Shown here piece after piece: positions 1 through 8,735 of a DNA stretch of 64,000 bases (its first letter is position 1; each line of letters starts with the position of its first letter). Location: assembly GCA_038254545.1 (NCBI GenBank), contig JBBSGB010000017.1, positions 14,338 to 78,337 on the forward strand, given 5' to 3'. The stretch is from CAHJXF01 sp038254545 (GTDB lineage: Bacteria > Pseudomonadota > Gammaproteobacteria > Burkholderiales > Burkholderiaceae_D). Position numbers and translations under genes: made by a program. The notes below the pieces were generated by a model. It saw only the letters and a program-made list of their open reading frames with translations, was not told where the DNA came from and did not search any database.

Positions 1-1
1 G

Positions 2-187
2 GGCCTGCTGGTCTCGCAGGTACTCACGCTGTTCACGACGCCGGTGATCTATCTGACCTTCGATCGCGGCGCGCGGCGCTTTGCGGCCTGGCGGCATCGC
101 CACGATGGCGGGGTCGATGACGACGCGCGTGATCGCCGCCGCGACGATGCGCTCGACGAGCCGCCGGCCGGGAGCATGATCCCGTGA
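2..187 (+). CDS. RND efflux permease, C-terminal end only (partial)
   Basis: This is the last 61 residues of a protein whose start lies left of the window. The frame opens with a GLLVSQVLTLFTTPVIYLTFDR segment, the last transmembrane helix and exit loop typical of RND (AcrB/MdtB-type) inner-membrane permeases. It then runs into an acidic and arginine-rich cytoplasmic tail ending at a TGA at 185-187. The next gene encodes a second RND permease and overlaps this stop by four bases, so the pair resembles MdtB-MdtC or MuxB-MuxC heteromeric pumps. Only the tail is visible, so the subfamily is inferred from context. Confidence 0.8.
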   Translation, partial: GLLVSQVLTLFTTPVIYLTFDRGARRFAAWRHRHDGGVDDDARDRRRDDALDEPPAGSMIP

Positions 188-3100
188 GCCGCGAGAGCGA
201 AGACAGGCGCGACGACGGCAACCACGAAGGCCGTCGCGGCCACGGGATCAGGGGCGTGATCGACCAAGCCTTCAATCCCTCGCGCCTGTTCATCGAGCGA
301 CCGGTCGCGACCACGCTGCTGACCATCGGCATCGCGCTGGCGGGTGCGATGGCCTTCGCACTGCTGCCGGTGTCTCCGTTGCCGCAGGTGGATTTTCCGA
401 CGATCTCGGTCAACGCCGGACTGCCCGGGGCGAGTCCCGAGACCATGGCCGCCACGGTCGCGACGCCGCTCGAACGCGCGCTCGGGCGCATCGCGGGCGT
501 GACAGAGATGACGTCGTCGAGCGGCCTGGGCTCGACCAACGTGACCCTGCAATTCGACTTGTCACGCGACATCAATGGCGCGGCGCGCGACGTGCAGGCG
601 GCGATCAACGCGGCGCGCAATCTGTTGCCGACGGGCCTGCCGAACAACCCGAATTACCGCAAGGTCAATCCGGCGGATGCGCCGATCCTGATTCTCGCGA
701 TGACCTCGGACACGCTGAGCCGCAGCCAGATGTTCGACGCGGCCGACACCATCCTCGCGCAGAAGATCTCGCAGGTAGCCGGCGTGGGCAACGTCAACGT
801 CGGCGGCGCCGCGCGGCCCGCGGTGCGCGTCGAACTCAATCCGGGCCAACTCAACAACGCGGGCATCGGCGTCGAGCAGGTGCGCAACGCGATCGCATCG
901 ACCAACGCCAACCGGCCCAAGGGCGTGCTCGACGACGGCACGCACGCGTGGCAGATCTATGCGAACGATCAATCGAAGACGGCGGCCGAATATCGTCCGC
1001 TGATCGTGGCGTACCAGAAGGGCGCGCCGGTGCGCCTGGGCGACGTCGCGCAGGTCATCGATTCCAACCAGGACCTGCGCAACGCGGGCCTGGCCAACGG
1101 CAAGCAGTCGGTGGTGATGATCATCTTCCGGCAGCCCAACGCCAACATCATCGACACCGTCGAACGCATCAAGGCGCTGCTGCCGCAGTTCCGCGCGTCG
1201 ATTCCGGCGGCGATCGACCTGACGATCATGCTCGATCGCACGACCACGATCCGCGCGTCGCTGCGCGATACCGAAACGACGCTGCTGCTCTCCGTTGCGC
1301 TGGTGATCCTGGTGGTGTTCCTGTTTCTCGGCAACGCGCGCGCCGCTTTGATTCCCAGCGTGGCCGTGCCGGTGTCGCTGATCGGAACCTTCGGCGCGAT
1401 GTATCTGTTCGGATACTCGCTGAACATCTTCACGCTGATGGCGCTGACAGTCGCGACCGGCTTCGTGGTCGACGACGCGGTGGTGGTGCTCGAGAATGTG
1501 TCGAGATATATCGAAGAAGGAATGAGACCCTTCGAAGCCGCGATGCGCGGCGCGAAGGAGGTCGGCTTCACGGTGCTGTCGATGAGCTTCTCGTTGATCG
1601 CCGTCTTCATCCCGATCCTGCTGATGGGCGGCATCGTGGGACGGCTGTTCCGCGAGTTCGCGGTCACGCTGTCGGTGGCGATCCTGGTGTCGCTGGTCGT
1701 GTCGCTGACGACGACACCGATGATGTGCGCGTATGTGCTGAAGCCACGCAAGACAGACGATAACGCGGACGGCAAGGGGGACGAGAGGCGCAGCGCATGG
1801 CGCAGATTCCTGTCGGGCGTCGATCGTCGCGTGGTACAGCCGATCGCACGCGGCAGTGCGTGGGCGGTCGACGGCATGACGCGCGGCTACACGCGCTCGC
1901 TGGGCTGGGCGCTGGGCGCGGCGCCGCTGATGATCGTGATTCTTTTCGCCACCGTCGCGTTGAACGTGTGGCTCTACACAATCGTGCCCAAGGGCTTTTT
2001 CCCGCAGCAGGACACCGGGCGCATGGGCGGCGCGATCCAGGCCGATCAGGCGATCTCGTTCCAGGCGATGCAGACCAAGCTCGAGCGCTTCGTCAAGATC
2101 GTGCGGGCCGATCCCGCGGTGGTCAACGTGATCGCGTTCACCGGCGGCGGGCAACGCAATTTCGGCAACATGTTCGTCGCGTTGAAGCCCTTGTCCGAAC
2201 GCAAGGAGACGATCGACCAGGTGATCGGCCGGCTGCGTCGCGCAACTGCGCGCGAGCCGGGTGCGACCTTGTATTTCCAGGCGGTGCAGGACATCCGCAT
2301 CGGCGGCCGTTCATCGAACGCGCTGTATCAATACACGCTGCAGGCCGACGACTTGAACGAGTTGCGCGCGTGGGAGCCGAAGATCCGTCAGGCGTTGACG
2401 CAACTGCCCGAGCTGACCGACGTCAACACCGACACGCAGGACAAGGGACTGCAGACATCGCTGGTGATCGATCGCGATGCCGCGTCGCGCCTGGGCATCA
2501 CCGCAGTCGCGGTCGACACGACGCTCAACGATCTGTTCGGACAGCGGCAGGTCTCGACGATCTACAACCCGCTCAACCAGTACAAGGTCGTGATGGAAGC
2601 CGCGCCGCAGTACTGGCAGAGCCCCGACTCGCTCAAGGACGTGTTCGTCGCGTCCAGGACCGGCGCGTCGATCCCGCTGTCGTCGTTCGCGCACTACGAG
2701 ACCACCAACACCGCGTTGCGCGTGAACCATCAGGGACAGTTCGTGGCGTCGACGATCTCGTTCAACCTGCCCGAGAACGCGTCGCTGTCGACTGCCACCA
2801 ACGCGATCGAGAACGCGATGTCGCGCATCGGCGTGCCGTCGTCGATCCACGGCGGCTTCCAGGGCACGGCCAAGGCCTTCCAGGACTCGTTGGCGAGTCA
2901 GCCGATCCTGATCGCGACCGCGCTCTTGGCGGTGTTCATCGTGCTCGGCATCCTCTACGAAAGCCTGGTGCATCCGCTGACGATCCTCTCGACCTTGCCG
3001 TCGGCGGGCGTCGGCGCCTTGCTCGCGCTGCTCGCGACCGATACCGAGTTCTCCATCATCGCGCTGATCGGCGTGATCCTCCTGATCGGCATCGTCAAGA

Positions 3101-3471
3101 AGAACGCGATCATGATGATCGACTTCGCGATCGCCCGTGAACGCGATCGCGGGCTCACGCCGCGCGACGCGATCTTCGAGGCGGCGACGCTGCGCTTTCG
3201 GCCGATCATGATGACGACGCTCGCGGCGCTGTTCGGTGCGCTGCCGCTCGCACTCGGTGCGGGGGACGGCGCCGAGCTTCGCCGGCCGCTGGGCATCGCG
3301 ATCGTCGGCGGCCTGCTCGTCAGCCAGGTGCTGACGCTCTACACCACGCCGGTCGTGTATCTCTATTTCGATCGCATGAGCCATTGGGCCCGCCGGCGGC
3401 GCGAGCGGCGCAACGAGCGGCGTCGCGCGCGCGATGAAGCGCGCGTATCGGATCGCCCATCGCATGCATGA
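184..3471 (+). CDS. mdtC: RND multidrug efflux permease, MdtC/MuxC type
   Basis: Inner-membrane proton-driven drug exporter of the hydrophobe/amphiphile RND family (1095 aa; relatives are about 1030-1040). The N-terminal helix follows NPSRLFIERPVATTLL. The stretch GASPETMAATVATPLERALG and the TM4 motif TGFVVDDAVVVLEN, with the paired proton-relay aspartates, are diagnostic. LLIGIVKKNAIMMIDF marks the second half. The GTG at 184 overlaps the preceding TGA (GTGA). This gives an unusual charged N-terminal extension of about 25 residues, and a GTG at 256 just before the conserved helix is an alternative start. The C-terminus carries an Arg-rich tail of about 30 residues. The outer-membrane factor follows after 10 bases. 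The mdtC/muxC name is by resemblance; substrates cannot be read from sequence. Confidence 0.9.
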   Translation: MSRESEDRRDDGNHEGRRGHGIRGVIDQAFNPSRLFIERPVATTLLTIGIALAGAMAFALLPVSPLPQVDFPTISVNAGLPGASPETMAATVATPLERALGRIAGVTEMTSSSGLGSTNVTLQFDLSRDINGAARDVQAAINAARNLLPTGLPNNPNYRKVNPADAPILILAMTSDTLSRSQMFDAADTILAQKISQVAGVGNVNVGGAARPAVRVELNPGQLNNAGIGVEQVRNAIASTNANRPKGVLDDGTHAWQIYANDQSKTAAEYRPLIVAYQKGAPVRLGDVAQVIDSNQDLRNAGLANGKQSVVMIIFRQPNANIIDTVERIKALLPQFRASIPAAIDLTIMLDRTTTIRASLRDTETTLLLSVALVILVVFLFLGNARAALIPSVAVPVSLIGTFGAMYLFGYSLNIFTLMALTVATGFVVDDAVVVLENVSRYIEEGMRPFEAAMRGAKEVGFTVLSMSFSLIAVFIPILLMGGIVGRLFREFAVTLSVAILVSLVVSLTTTPMMCAYVLKPRKTDDNADGKGDERRSAWRRFLSGVDRRVVQPIARGSAWAVDGMTRGYTRSLGWALGAAPLMIVILFATVALNVWLYTIVPKGFFPQQDTGRMGGAIQADQAISFQAMQTKLERFVKIVRADPAVVNVIAFTGGGQRNFGNMFVALKPLSERKETIDQVIGRLRRATAREPGATLYFQAVQDIRIGGRSSNALYQYTLQADDLNELRAWEPKIRQALTQLPELTDVNTDTQDKGLQTSLVIDRDAASRLGITAVAVDTTLNDLFGQRQVSTIYNPLNQYKVVMEAAPQYWQSPDSLKDVFVASRTGASIPLSSFAHYETTNTALRVNHQGQFVASTISFNLPENASLSTATNAIENAMSRIGVPSSIHGGFQGTAKAFQDSLASQPILIATALLAVFIVLGILYESLVHPLTILSTLPSAGVGALLALLATDTEFSIIALIGVILLIGIVKKNAIMMIDFAIARERDRGLTPRDAIFEAATLRFRPIMMTTLAALFGALPLALGAGDGAELRRPLGIAIVGGLLVSQVLTLYTTPVVYLYFDRMSHWARRRRERRNERRRARDEARVSDRPSHA

Positions 3472-3481
3472 CAGTTGAAGC

Positions 3482-4939
3482 ATGAAAATTCATCTATCGC
3501 TCGTGGCCTCGCTGGCCGCGTTAGCCCTTGGGGCCTGCACCGTCGGCCCGGATTACCGACGCCCCGACGTCGCCACGCCCGCGAGCTTCAAGGAGAACCA
3601 GGGATGGAAGCTGGCGCAGCCGGCCGACGAGTTGCCGCACGGCAAGTGGTGGGAGATCTACGACGATCCCGATCTGAACGCGCTGGTCGAACAGGTCGCG
3701 CAGAACAATCAAAGCGTCGCGCAGGCCGAGGCTTCGTATCGCGCCGCGACGGCGCTGGTCGATGCGGCGCGATCGAATTATTTTCCGATCGTGTCGGCCG
3801 ATGCATCGATCACGCGCTCGGGCGGCGGCCGCGCCGGAACCGTCGGAACCTCCGGGATCGCGAGCAGCAGCGGCCGCAGCAGCACGGTTCGCACCGTTTC
3901 GTTGGGGGCGTCGTGGGAGGTCGATCTGTGGGGCCGTGTGCGTCGCCAGGTCGAAGCGCAGCGCGAGAGCGCAAACGCGAGCGCGTCGGACCTGACCGGC
4001 ATCGTGCTGTCGCGACAGGCGTCGCTCGCATCGAGCTATTTCCAGTTGCGCCTGGTCGATGCGCAAAAGCAGTTGCTCGACGACACCATCGCCGCGTATG
4101 CGCGCACGCTGCAGGTGACGCGCAATCGCTATGAAGGAGGCGTGTCGGCGAGAGTCGATGTGGCGCAGTCCGAAACCCAATTGAAGAACACGCAGGTGCA
4201 GGCGATCGATCTGGGCGTCGCGCGTGCGCAGCTTGAACACGCGATTGCGCTGCTGCTAGGCAGGCCGGCGTCGGAGTTCTCGATCCCAGCCAGTTCGTGG
4301 CGGGCTTTCGAGGCGAAGCGTGTACCGGTAGTGCCGGAGAGCGGCTTGCCCTCGCAATTGCTCGAGCGCCGCCCCGATATCGCAAGCGCGGAGCGCAGGG
4401 TCGCCGCAGCCAATGCGCAGATCGGGGTTGCCAAGGCCGCATATTTTCCGTCGCTCGGCATCTCCGCGTCGGGCGGTTTTTCCAGCGCGGTGGCCGCGGG
4501 ACTTTTCAGCGCGCCCAATCGCTTCTGGTCGATCGGCCCCGCGCTCGCCGAGACCTTGTTCGACGGCGGGCTGCGCCGCGCGCAGACCGCGCAGGCCATC
4601 GCCAACTACGACGCCAACGTCGCGGCCTATCGCGAGACCGTGCTTGGCGGCTTCGCGGAAGTCGAGGACCAGCTCGCGGCGCTGCGCATCCTCGAGCAGG
4701 AGGCCGAAGCGCAGGACGACGCGCTCGCATCGGCTCGCCAATCTCTCGAGTTGACGCTCAATCAATACAAGGCGGGAACGGTCAGCTACCTGAACGTCGT
4801 GACCGTGCAGGCAACGGCCCTGGCGAGCGAGCGCAACGCGGTGGCTGTCTTCGGCAACCGCATGATCGCGAGCGTAGCGCTGGTGCGGGCGCTGGGCGGA
4901 GGATGGAGCTCGAGCGATACGCCAGCGGCGAGTCGCTGA
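3482..4939 (+). CDS. RND efflux outer-membrane factor, NodT/OprM family lipoprotein
   Basis: Outer-membrane channel of the tripartite pump (485 aa, usual for the family). The signal sequence ends in the lipobox LGAC, so Cys19 is the predicted lipidated residue. CTVGPDYRRP follows, a classic start of mature NodT-type proteins. Two outer-membrane-efflux repeats follow, with conserved LLERRPDIASAERRVAAANAQIGVAKAAYFP near residues 290-325. It begins 10 bases after the permease stop and ends the operon. A periplasmic adaptor should lie left of the window. The partner permease suggests an OpmB/MdtP-like role. Confidence 0.92.
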   Translation: MKIHLSLVASLAALALGACTVGPDYRRPDVATPASFKENQGWKLAQPADELPHGKWWEIYDDPDLNALVEQVAQNNQSVAQAEASYRAATALVDAARSNYFPIVSADASITRSGGGRAGTVGTSGIASSSGRSSTVRTVSLGASWEVDLWGRVRRQVEAQRESANASASDLTGIVLSRQASLASSYFQLRLVDAQKQLLDDTIAAYARTLQVTRNRYEGGVSARVDVAQSETQLKNTQVQAIDLGVARAQLEHAIALLLGRPASEFSIPASSWRAFEAKRVPVVPESGLPSQLLERRPDIASAERRVAAANAQIGVAKAAYFPSLGISASGGFSSAVAAGLFSAPNRFWSIGPALAETLFDGGLRRAQTAQAIANYDANVAAYRETVLGGFAEVEDQLAALRILEQEAEAQDDALASARQSLELTLNQYKAGTVSYLNVVTVQATALASERNAVAVFGNRMIASVALVRALGGGWSSSDTPAASR

Positions 4940-5011
4940 CGTCTGCCCGCAGGAGCTCGAGTCGATTTTCCGTGGATTCGTCGCATCATGGTCGACCTCG
5001 CCAAAGGCACG

Positions 5012-5692
5012 CTAGTTCGAGACCAGGCTCGCCGATATATTGATCGACAACGCGAGGATGCTGGCGTTGAAGAAGAACGACAGCACCGATTGCGCGAGCA
5101 CGAGCTTGCGCGTGCCGCGCGTCCCGACCTCGATGTCGGAGGTCGCGAAGGCAACCGCGATCGTGAACGAGAAATACATGAAGTCCCAGTAGTCGGGCTT
5201 CAGCTTCGCCTCGGGAAAGATCAAAGTCGTCGCGCCGCCATCCGCCTTGTAATATTCATGGGCGTAGTGCAGGCCGAAGACGGTTGGAATCAAGAACCAC
5301 GAACCCAGCACCGTGCTCGCCGCAATGACGATGTGAAACGGTCTGCTGCTCGACGTGGCCGATGCGCCTGCCAGTTCGATCACGATCGCGACCAGGCTCA
5401 TCACGGCCGCGAGCGTGAGCGCGATCAGGATCGCGTAGGCCTTCTCGTCCTGTTTCTTCGCGAAGCCGCACACATCGCCTTCGTCGGCGCGCAGCATCAT
5501 GATCCAGATGACGACCAGGAAGACATAGACTGCGACGTTCCAACCGATCAACACGTGCATGACCGGGTCGCCGTCGGGCAACGGAATCGCGAAGCCCGCC
5601 ACGATGCCTACCGCGAGCGCGTAGAAGAGTCGCGGTCGCGACGCGTAGAACTTGTGCAAAGTCTTGATCATCGTCCGGTTTGCCTCGCTCAT
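5012..5692 (-). CDS. DUF1345 family membrane protein
   Basis: Predicted 226-residue integral membrane protein with about five to six hydrophobic helices and a cytoplasmic loop (RADEGDVCGFAKKQDEK). The C-terminal DYWDFMYFSFTIAVAFATSD segment is typical of DUF1345 proteins, whose function is unknown. The start at 5692 is chosen because its ATG overlaps the stop of the upstream IclR gene as ATGA, implying translational coupling; Met8 is an alternative. It converges on the outer-membrane-factor gene with a 72-base gap in which I see no terminator hairpin. Cotranscription with the regulator is the only clue to function. Confidence 0.8.
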   Translation of the reverse strand: MSEANRTMIKTLHKFYASRPRLFYALAVGIVAGFAIPLPDGDPVMHVLIGWNVAVYVFLVVIWIMMLRADEGDVCGFAKKQDEKAYAILIALTLAAVMSLVAIVIELAGASATSSSRPFHIVIAASTVLGSWFLIPTVFGLHYAHEYYKADGGATTLIFPEAKLKPDYWDFMYFSFTIAVAFATSDIEVGTRGTRKLVLAQSVLSFFFNASILALSINISASLVSN

Positions 5693-6498
5693 CCCTTGCC
5701 GTGCGCCGCCATCATCGCCGAGAGTCGCCGCGCCGCGTCCTGCAGCGGGGAAAGAAAGCGCCTCTTCATCTCGGCGGCGGGAGTTCGATTCGCCTGCCCG
5801 CTGATATTCATCGCGGCAACGGTGCGGCCGCTTGCGCCGACGATCGGGACCGCGAGCGAAATCAGCCCTTCCTCGAGCTCCTGATCGACCAGCGTCCAGC
5901 CTTTGGTTCGCGCGTCGTCGACGATTGCCTTCAGTCGCGTGATTCGCGTCTCGGAGCGAGGGGTGAGCGACTTGAGGTCCGACCGCTTCAATACCTCCGC
6001 GGCTTCGGGCGCGGTCAGCCCCGCGAGCAGCACGCGGCCCATCGACGTGCAATACGCCGGCAGGCGACTGCCCACCGAGAGGTTGATCGCCATGATCTTC
6101 TGTGTGGGCACGCGCAGCACATAGACGATTTCTGCGCCGTCGAGTACCGCGGCCGAACAGCTTTCGTGCAGCTTCTGCACCAGCGCTTCCATCACCGGCT
6201 CCGCGAGATTCCAGAACGGCAGCGCCGTGAGATAGGGAAAGCCGAGCGAAAGGATGCGCGGCGTCAGGCTGAACGCGCGCTCGTCGAGCCTGATGTAGCC
6301 GAGGTGCTCGAGCGTGAGCAGGATGCGGCGCGCGCCGGCGCGCGTGAGGCTCGCGGCTTCGGCGACTTCGGTCAGCGTCAATTCGCGCGAGCGTCCGTCG
6401 AACGCCTGAATCACGCGTAGTCCGCGCGCGAAGGCCTGCACGAAGCTGTCGCCAGGGACGACCGGCGACCTCGGCTCCGCGAGAGCCTTACGAGGCAT
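5689..6498 (-). CDS. IclR-family regulator of the pca cluster (PcaR/PcaU/PobR type)
   Basis: Transcription factor of 269 residues. An N-terminal winged helix-turn-helix (about residues 20-80, with LTLTEVAEAASLTRAGARRILLTL) is followed by an IclR effector domain (about 90-262). The start DSFVQAFARGLRVIQAF is typical of the PcaR/PcaU/PobR subgroup, which responds to beta-ketoadipate, protocatechuate or 4-hydroxybenzoate. The gene is transcribed away from pcaIJHG, and the shared intergenic region holds a palindrome suited to such a dimer. The start ATG at 6498 places the MPRKAL start close to family norms; an ATG seven codons upstream is possible. Which effector it senses, and whether it activates or represses, is inferred from family only. 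Confidence 0.88.
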   Translation of the reverse strand: MPRKALAEPRSPVVPGDSFVQAFARGLRVIQAFDGRSRELTLTEVAEAASLTRAGARRILLTLEHLGYIRLDERAFSLTPRILSLGFPYLTALPFWNLAEPVMEALVQKLHESCSAAVLDGAEIVYVLRVPTQKIMAINLSVGSRLPAYCTSMGRVLLAGLTAPEAAEVLKRSDLKSLTPRSETRITRLKAIVDDARTKGWTLVDQELEEGLISLAVPIVGASGRTVAAMNISGQANRTPAAEMKRRFLSPLQDAARRLSAMMAAHGKG

Positions 6499-6541
6499 GG
6501 CGCACGATAGCGAGGACACGGATAGTCGCGTGCGCTGGGTC

Positions 6542-6570
6542 TTGACGCAAAGAATGTCGGCCGCTATTCT
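6542..6570 (+). promoter_or_regulatory. Sigma-70-like promoter of the pca operon
   Basis: A -35 element TTGACG (6542-6547) and a -10 element TATTCT (6565-6570) are separated by exactly 17 bases and point toward pcaI. The predicted start of transcription is near 6577. This leaves an untranslated leader of roughly 60-85 bases that contains the palindrome at 6598-6616. This is a sequence match only. Confidence 0.55.
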
Positions 6571-6597
6571 TGTTCCGCTTGTTCATCCAGCGAATTA

Positions 6598-6616
6598 TTG
6601 TTCTTTGTAAGAACAA
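6598..6616. promoter_or_regulatory. Palindromic operator candidate for the divergent IclR regulator
   Basis: Perfect inverted repeat with 8-base arms and a 3-base spacer (TTGTTCTT-TGT-AAGAACAA). Two further TTGTTC half-sites occur in direct orientation at 6570-6575 and 6579-6584. A palindrome plus extra direct half-sites is how the IclR-type regulators PcaU and PobR bind in Acinetobacter. The position between the divergent regulator and pcaI supports regulatory use. The site lies downstream of the predicted -10, which is unusual for an activator. Confidence 0.6.
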
Positions 6617-6637
6617 ATGCAACACCCGGAGAGACGC

Positions 6638-6682
6638 ATGACCGAAGCGGCGGCGACCACTCGTGATCGACAAGATCGTTGA
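6638..6682 (+). CDS. Possible 14-codon leader peptide overlapping the pcaI start
   Basis: A well-placed GGAGAG at about 6629-6634 precedes the ATG at 6638, which opens a short frame encoding MTEAAATTRDRQDR and stops at 6682. It overlaps the pcaI GTG (6663) in a different frame, while pcaI itself has no obvious ribosome-binding site. The short frame could couple translation to pcaI, or it could be a chance ATG. A one-base indel fusing it to pcaI is a third option, but the pcaI protein already begins where its relatives do. Confidence 0.35.
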   Translation: MTEAAATTRDRQDR

Positions 6683-7355
6683 CTCGGCGGAGCAAGCGTT
6701 ACGCGACGTGCCCGACGGCGCGACCGTGATGATCGGCGGCTTCGGCACGGCCGGCATGCCGGCGCAACTGATAACCGCGCTGATCGCGCAGGGTGCGTGC
6801 GACCTGACCATCGTCAATAACAATGCGGGCAACGGCGAGACCGGACTGGCCGCATTGCTGAAGGCGCGTCGCGTGAAGAAGATCATCTGCTCGTTCCCGC
6901 GCCAGACCGACTCGCAGGTGTTCGACGCGCTCTATCGCGCAGGCGATATCGAACTCGAACTGGTGCCGCAGGGCAATCTGGCCGAGCGCATCCGCGCGGC
7001 GGGCGCCGGCATCGGCGGTTTCTTCACGCCCACCGGCTACGGGACGCCGCTGGCCGAGGGCAAGGAGACGCGCGTGTTCGACGGCAAATCGATGGTGTTC
7101 GAGACGGCGATCCACGCCGACTTCGCGCTGATCAAGGCACGCGTGGCGGACCGCTGGGGCAACCTGGTCTATCGCAAGACCGCGCGCAACTTCGGGCCGG
7201 TGATGGCGATGGCCGCGCGCTGCGCGGTGGCGCAGGTCGATGAGCTCGTCGAATTGGGCGCGCTCGATCCCGAGGTGATCGTCACGCCGGGGATCTTCGT
7301 CAAGCGGGTCGTGCGGGTCGGGCATGCGGACTCGACCTTGCGTCGCACGGCATGA
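6663..7355 (+). CDS. pcaI: 3-oxoadipate CoA-transferase subunit A
   Basis: Alpha subunit of succinyl-CoA:3-oxoadipate CoA-transferase (230 aa). With PcaJ it converts beta-ketoadipate to beta-ketoadipyl-CoA, late in the protocatechuate pathway. The conserved glycine-rich GGFGTAGMP and NNNAGNGE motifs, FPRQTDS and GNLAERIRAAGAGIGGFFTPTGYGT are all present. The GTG start at 6663 gives MIDKIVDS, matching where known PcaI proteins begin. It is the first gene of the operon, and pcaJ follows with 10 bases between. The overlapping short frame upstream is described separately. Confidence 0.95.
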   Translation: MIDKIVDSAEQALRDVPDGATVMIGGFGTAGMPAQLITALIAQGACDLTIVNNNAGNGETGLAALLKARRVKKIICSFPRQTDSQVFDALYRAGDIELELVPQGNLAERIRAAGAGIGGFFTPTGYGTPLAEGKETRVFDGKSMVFETAIHADFALIKARVADRWGNLVYRKTARNFGPVMAMAARCAVAQVDELVELGALDPEVIVTPGIFVKRVVRVGHADSTLRRTA

Positions 7356-7365
7356 GACGACAACC

Positions 7366-8037
7366 GTGAGCTACCGCAAGCTGACCCGCGACCAGATCGC
7401 CGCGCGCGTGGCGGCCGACATTCCCGATGGCGCGATCGTCAATCTCGGCATCGGCATTCCGACCTTGGTCGCCAATCAATTGCCGACCGATCGCGAGATC
7501 GTCCTGCACAGCGAGAACGGCCTGCTCGGCATGGGTCCGGCGCCCGCGCCCGGCGACGAAGACGAAGACCTGATCAACGCCGGCAAGCAGCCGGTGACGA
7601 TACGCGCGGGCGCTTCGTATTTTCATCACGCCGATTCGTTCGCGATGATGCGCGGAGGCCATCTGGACTATTGCGTGCTCGGCGCGTTCCAGGTGTCGCG
7701 CACCGGCGACCTCGCCAACTGGCACACCGGCGCGCCCGGCGCGATCCCGGCGGTGGGCGGCGCGATGGACCTCGCGATCGGTGCGCGCCACGTGTTCGTG
7801 ATGATGGAGCACACCACGCGCGAAGGGCAGAGCAAGATCGTCGAGCGCTGCAGCTATCCGTTGACCGGCGTCGCGTGCGTCGAGCGGGTCTATACCGATC
7901 TCGCAACGCTCGACGTCACGCAGGCCGGGGTGGTGGCGCGCGACCTGGTCGATGGCCTCGCATTCGACGAGCTCGAACGCCTGACCGGCATCGCATTGCT
8001 CAAATCTCACACGGACGAGAAGCGGGACGCCGCATGA
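7366..8037 (+). CDS. pcaJ: 3-oxoadipate CoA-transferase subunit B
   Basis: Beta subunit of the CoA-transferase (223 aa) and carrier of the catalytic glutamate, in HSENGLLGMGP. NAGKQPVT, FHHADSFAMMRGGHLD and the ANWHTG stretch are characteristic of PcaJ. The GTG at 7366 was chosen because it starts the protein at SYRKLTRDQIAARVA, the normal family N-terminus. An in-frame ATG at 7324 would overlap pcaI by 32 bases and add 14 unconserved residues. The stop overlaps the pcaH start (ATGA, 8034-8037). Confidence 0.95.
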   Translation: MSYRKLTRDQIAARVAADIPDGAIVNLGIGIPTLVANQLPTDREIVLHSENGLLGMGPAPAPGDEDEDLINAGKQPVTIRAGASYFHHADSFAMMRGGHLDYCVLGAFQVSRTGDLANWHTGAPGAIPAVGGAMDLAIGARHVFVMMEHTTREGQSKIVERCSYPLTGVACVERVYTDLATLDVTQAGVVARDLVDGLAFDELERLTGIALLKSHTDEKRDAA

Positions 8038-8735
8038 TTCAGATCGCACCCTATCGAAAGTACGCGACGGACACGCAACCGCCTTACGGCGTAGAGCCCT
8101 ACGGCTCGACGCACAAGCGCGCGCCCACGCAAGGCCTGATCGAGATTCCACAGACGCTCTCGGAAATCACCGGGCCGCGCTTCGGTCGCGCTGCGCTGCG
8201 CGCCGGCGACCAGGACCTCACGCAATTCGACGGCGGCTCGGCGCTGGGAGAACGCATCGTGGTCTCGGGCCGCATCCTCGACGAAGACGGCAAGCCGGTG
8301 CGCGATGCGTTGGTGGAAATCTGGCAGGCCAACGCCGCCGGCCGTTACCTGCACGCGGGCGATCAGCACGATGCGCCGCTCGATCCGCATTTCTCCGGCA
8401 TGGGCGCGACCGTGACCGACGACGATGGGCGCTATCGCTTCATGACGGTCAAGCCGGGTGCGTATCCGTGGCGCAATCATCCCAACGCATGGCGGCCCGC
8501 GCACATCCACTTCTCGTTGTTCGGCAACGCCTATGCGCAGCGGCTGGTCACGCAGATGTATTTCCCGGGCGACCCGCTGCTCGCGTTCGATCCGATCTTC
8601 AACAGCACCGCCGACCGCGCCGCGCGCGAACGCCTGATCGCGCGCTTCGAGTGGGGCACCACCGAGCCCGAGTACGCGCTCGGTTTTCACTTCGATTTCG
8701 TGCTGCGCGGTCGGGACCAGACGCCGGTGGAATGA
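8034..8735 (+). CDS. pcaH: Protocatechuate 3,4-dioxygenase beta subunit
   Basis: Iron-binding subunit of the intradiol dioxygenase that opens protocatechuate to 3-carboxy-cis,cis-muconate (233 aa). The four ferric ligands of the family are visible as Tyr105, Tyr144, His157 and His159 (motifs GRYLHAGDQ, GAYPWRNH, RPAHIHFSLFG). They are offset by three from the Pseudomonas putida enzyme (108, 147, 160, 162). The start ATG overlaps the pcaJ stop and the stop overlaps the pcaG start, both as ATGA. This predicts coupled, equimolar synthesis of the two subunits. Confidence 0.97.
   Translation: MIQIAPYRKYATDTQPPYGVEPYGSTHKRAPTQGLIEIPQTLSEITGPRFGRAALRAGDQDLTQFDGGSALGERIVVSGRILDEDGKPVRDALVEIWQANAAGRYLHAGDQHDAPLDPHFSGMGATVTDDDGRYRFMTVKPGAYPWRNHPNAWRPAHIHFSLFGNAYAQRLVTQMYFPGDPLLAFDPIFNSTADRAARERLIARFEWGTTEPEYALGFHFDFVLRGRDQTPVE

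Noticed and set aside
7324..7365. Upstream in-frame ATG start for pcaJ
   Set aside because: It adds 14 residues absent from known PcaJ proteins and lies inside pcaI; the GTG at 7366 matches the family start.
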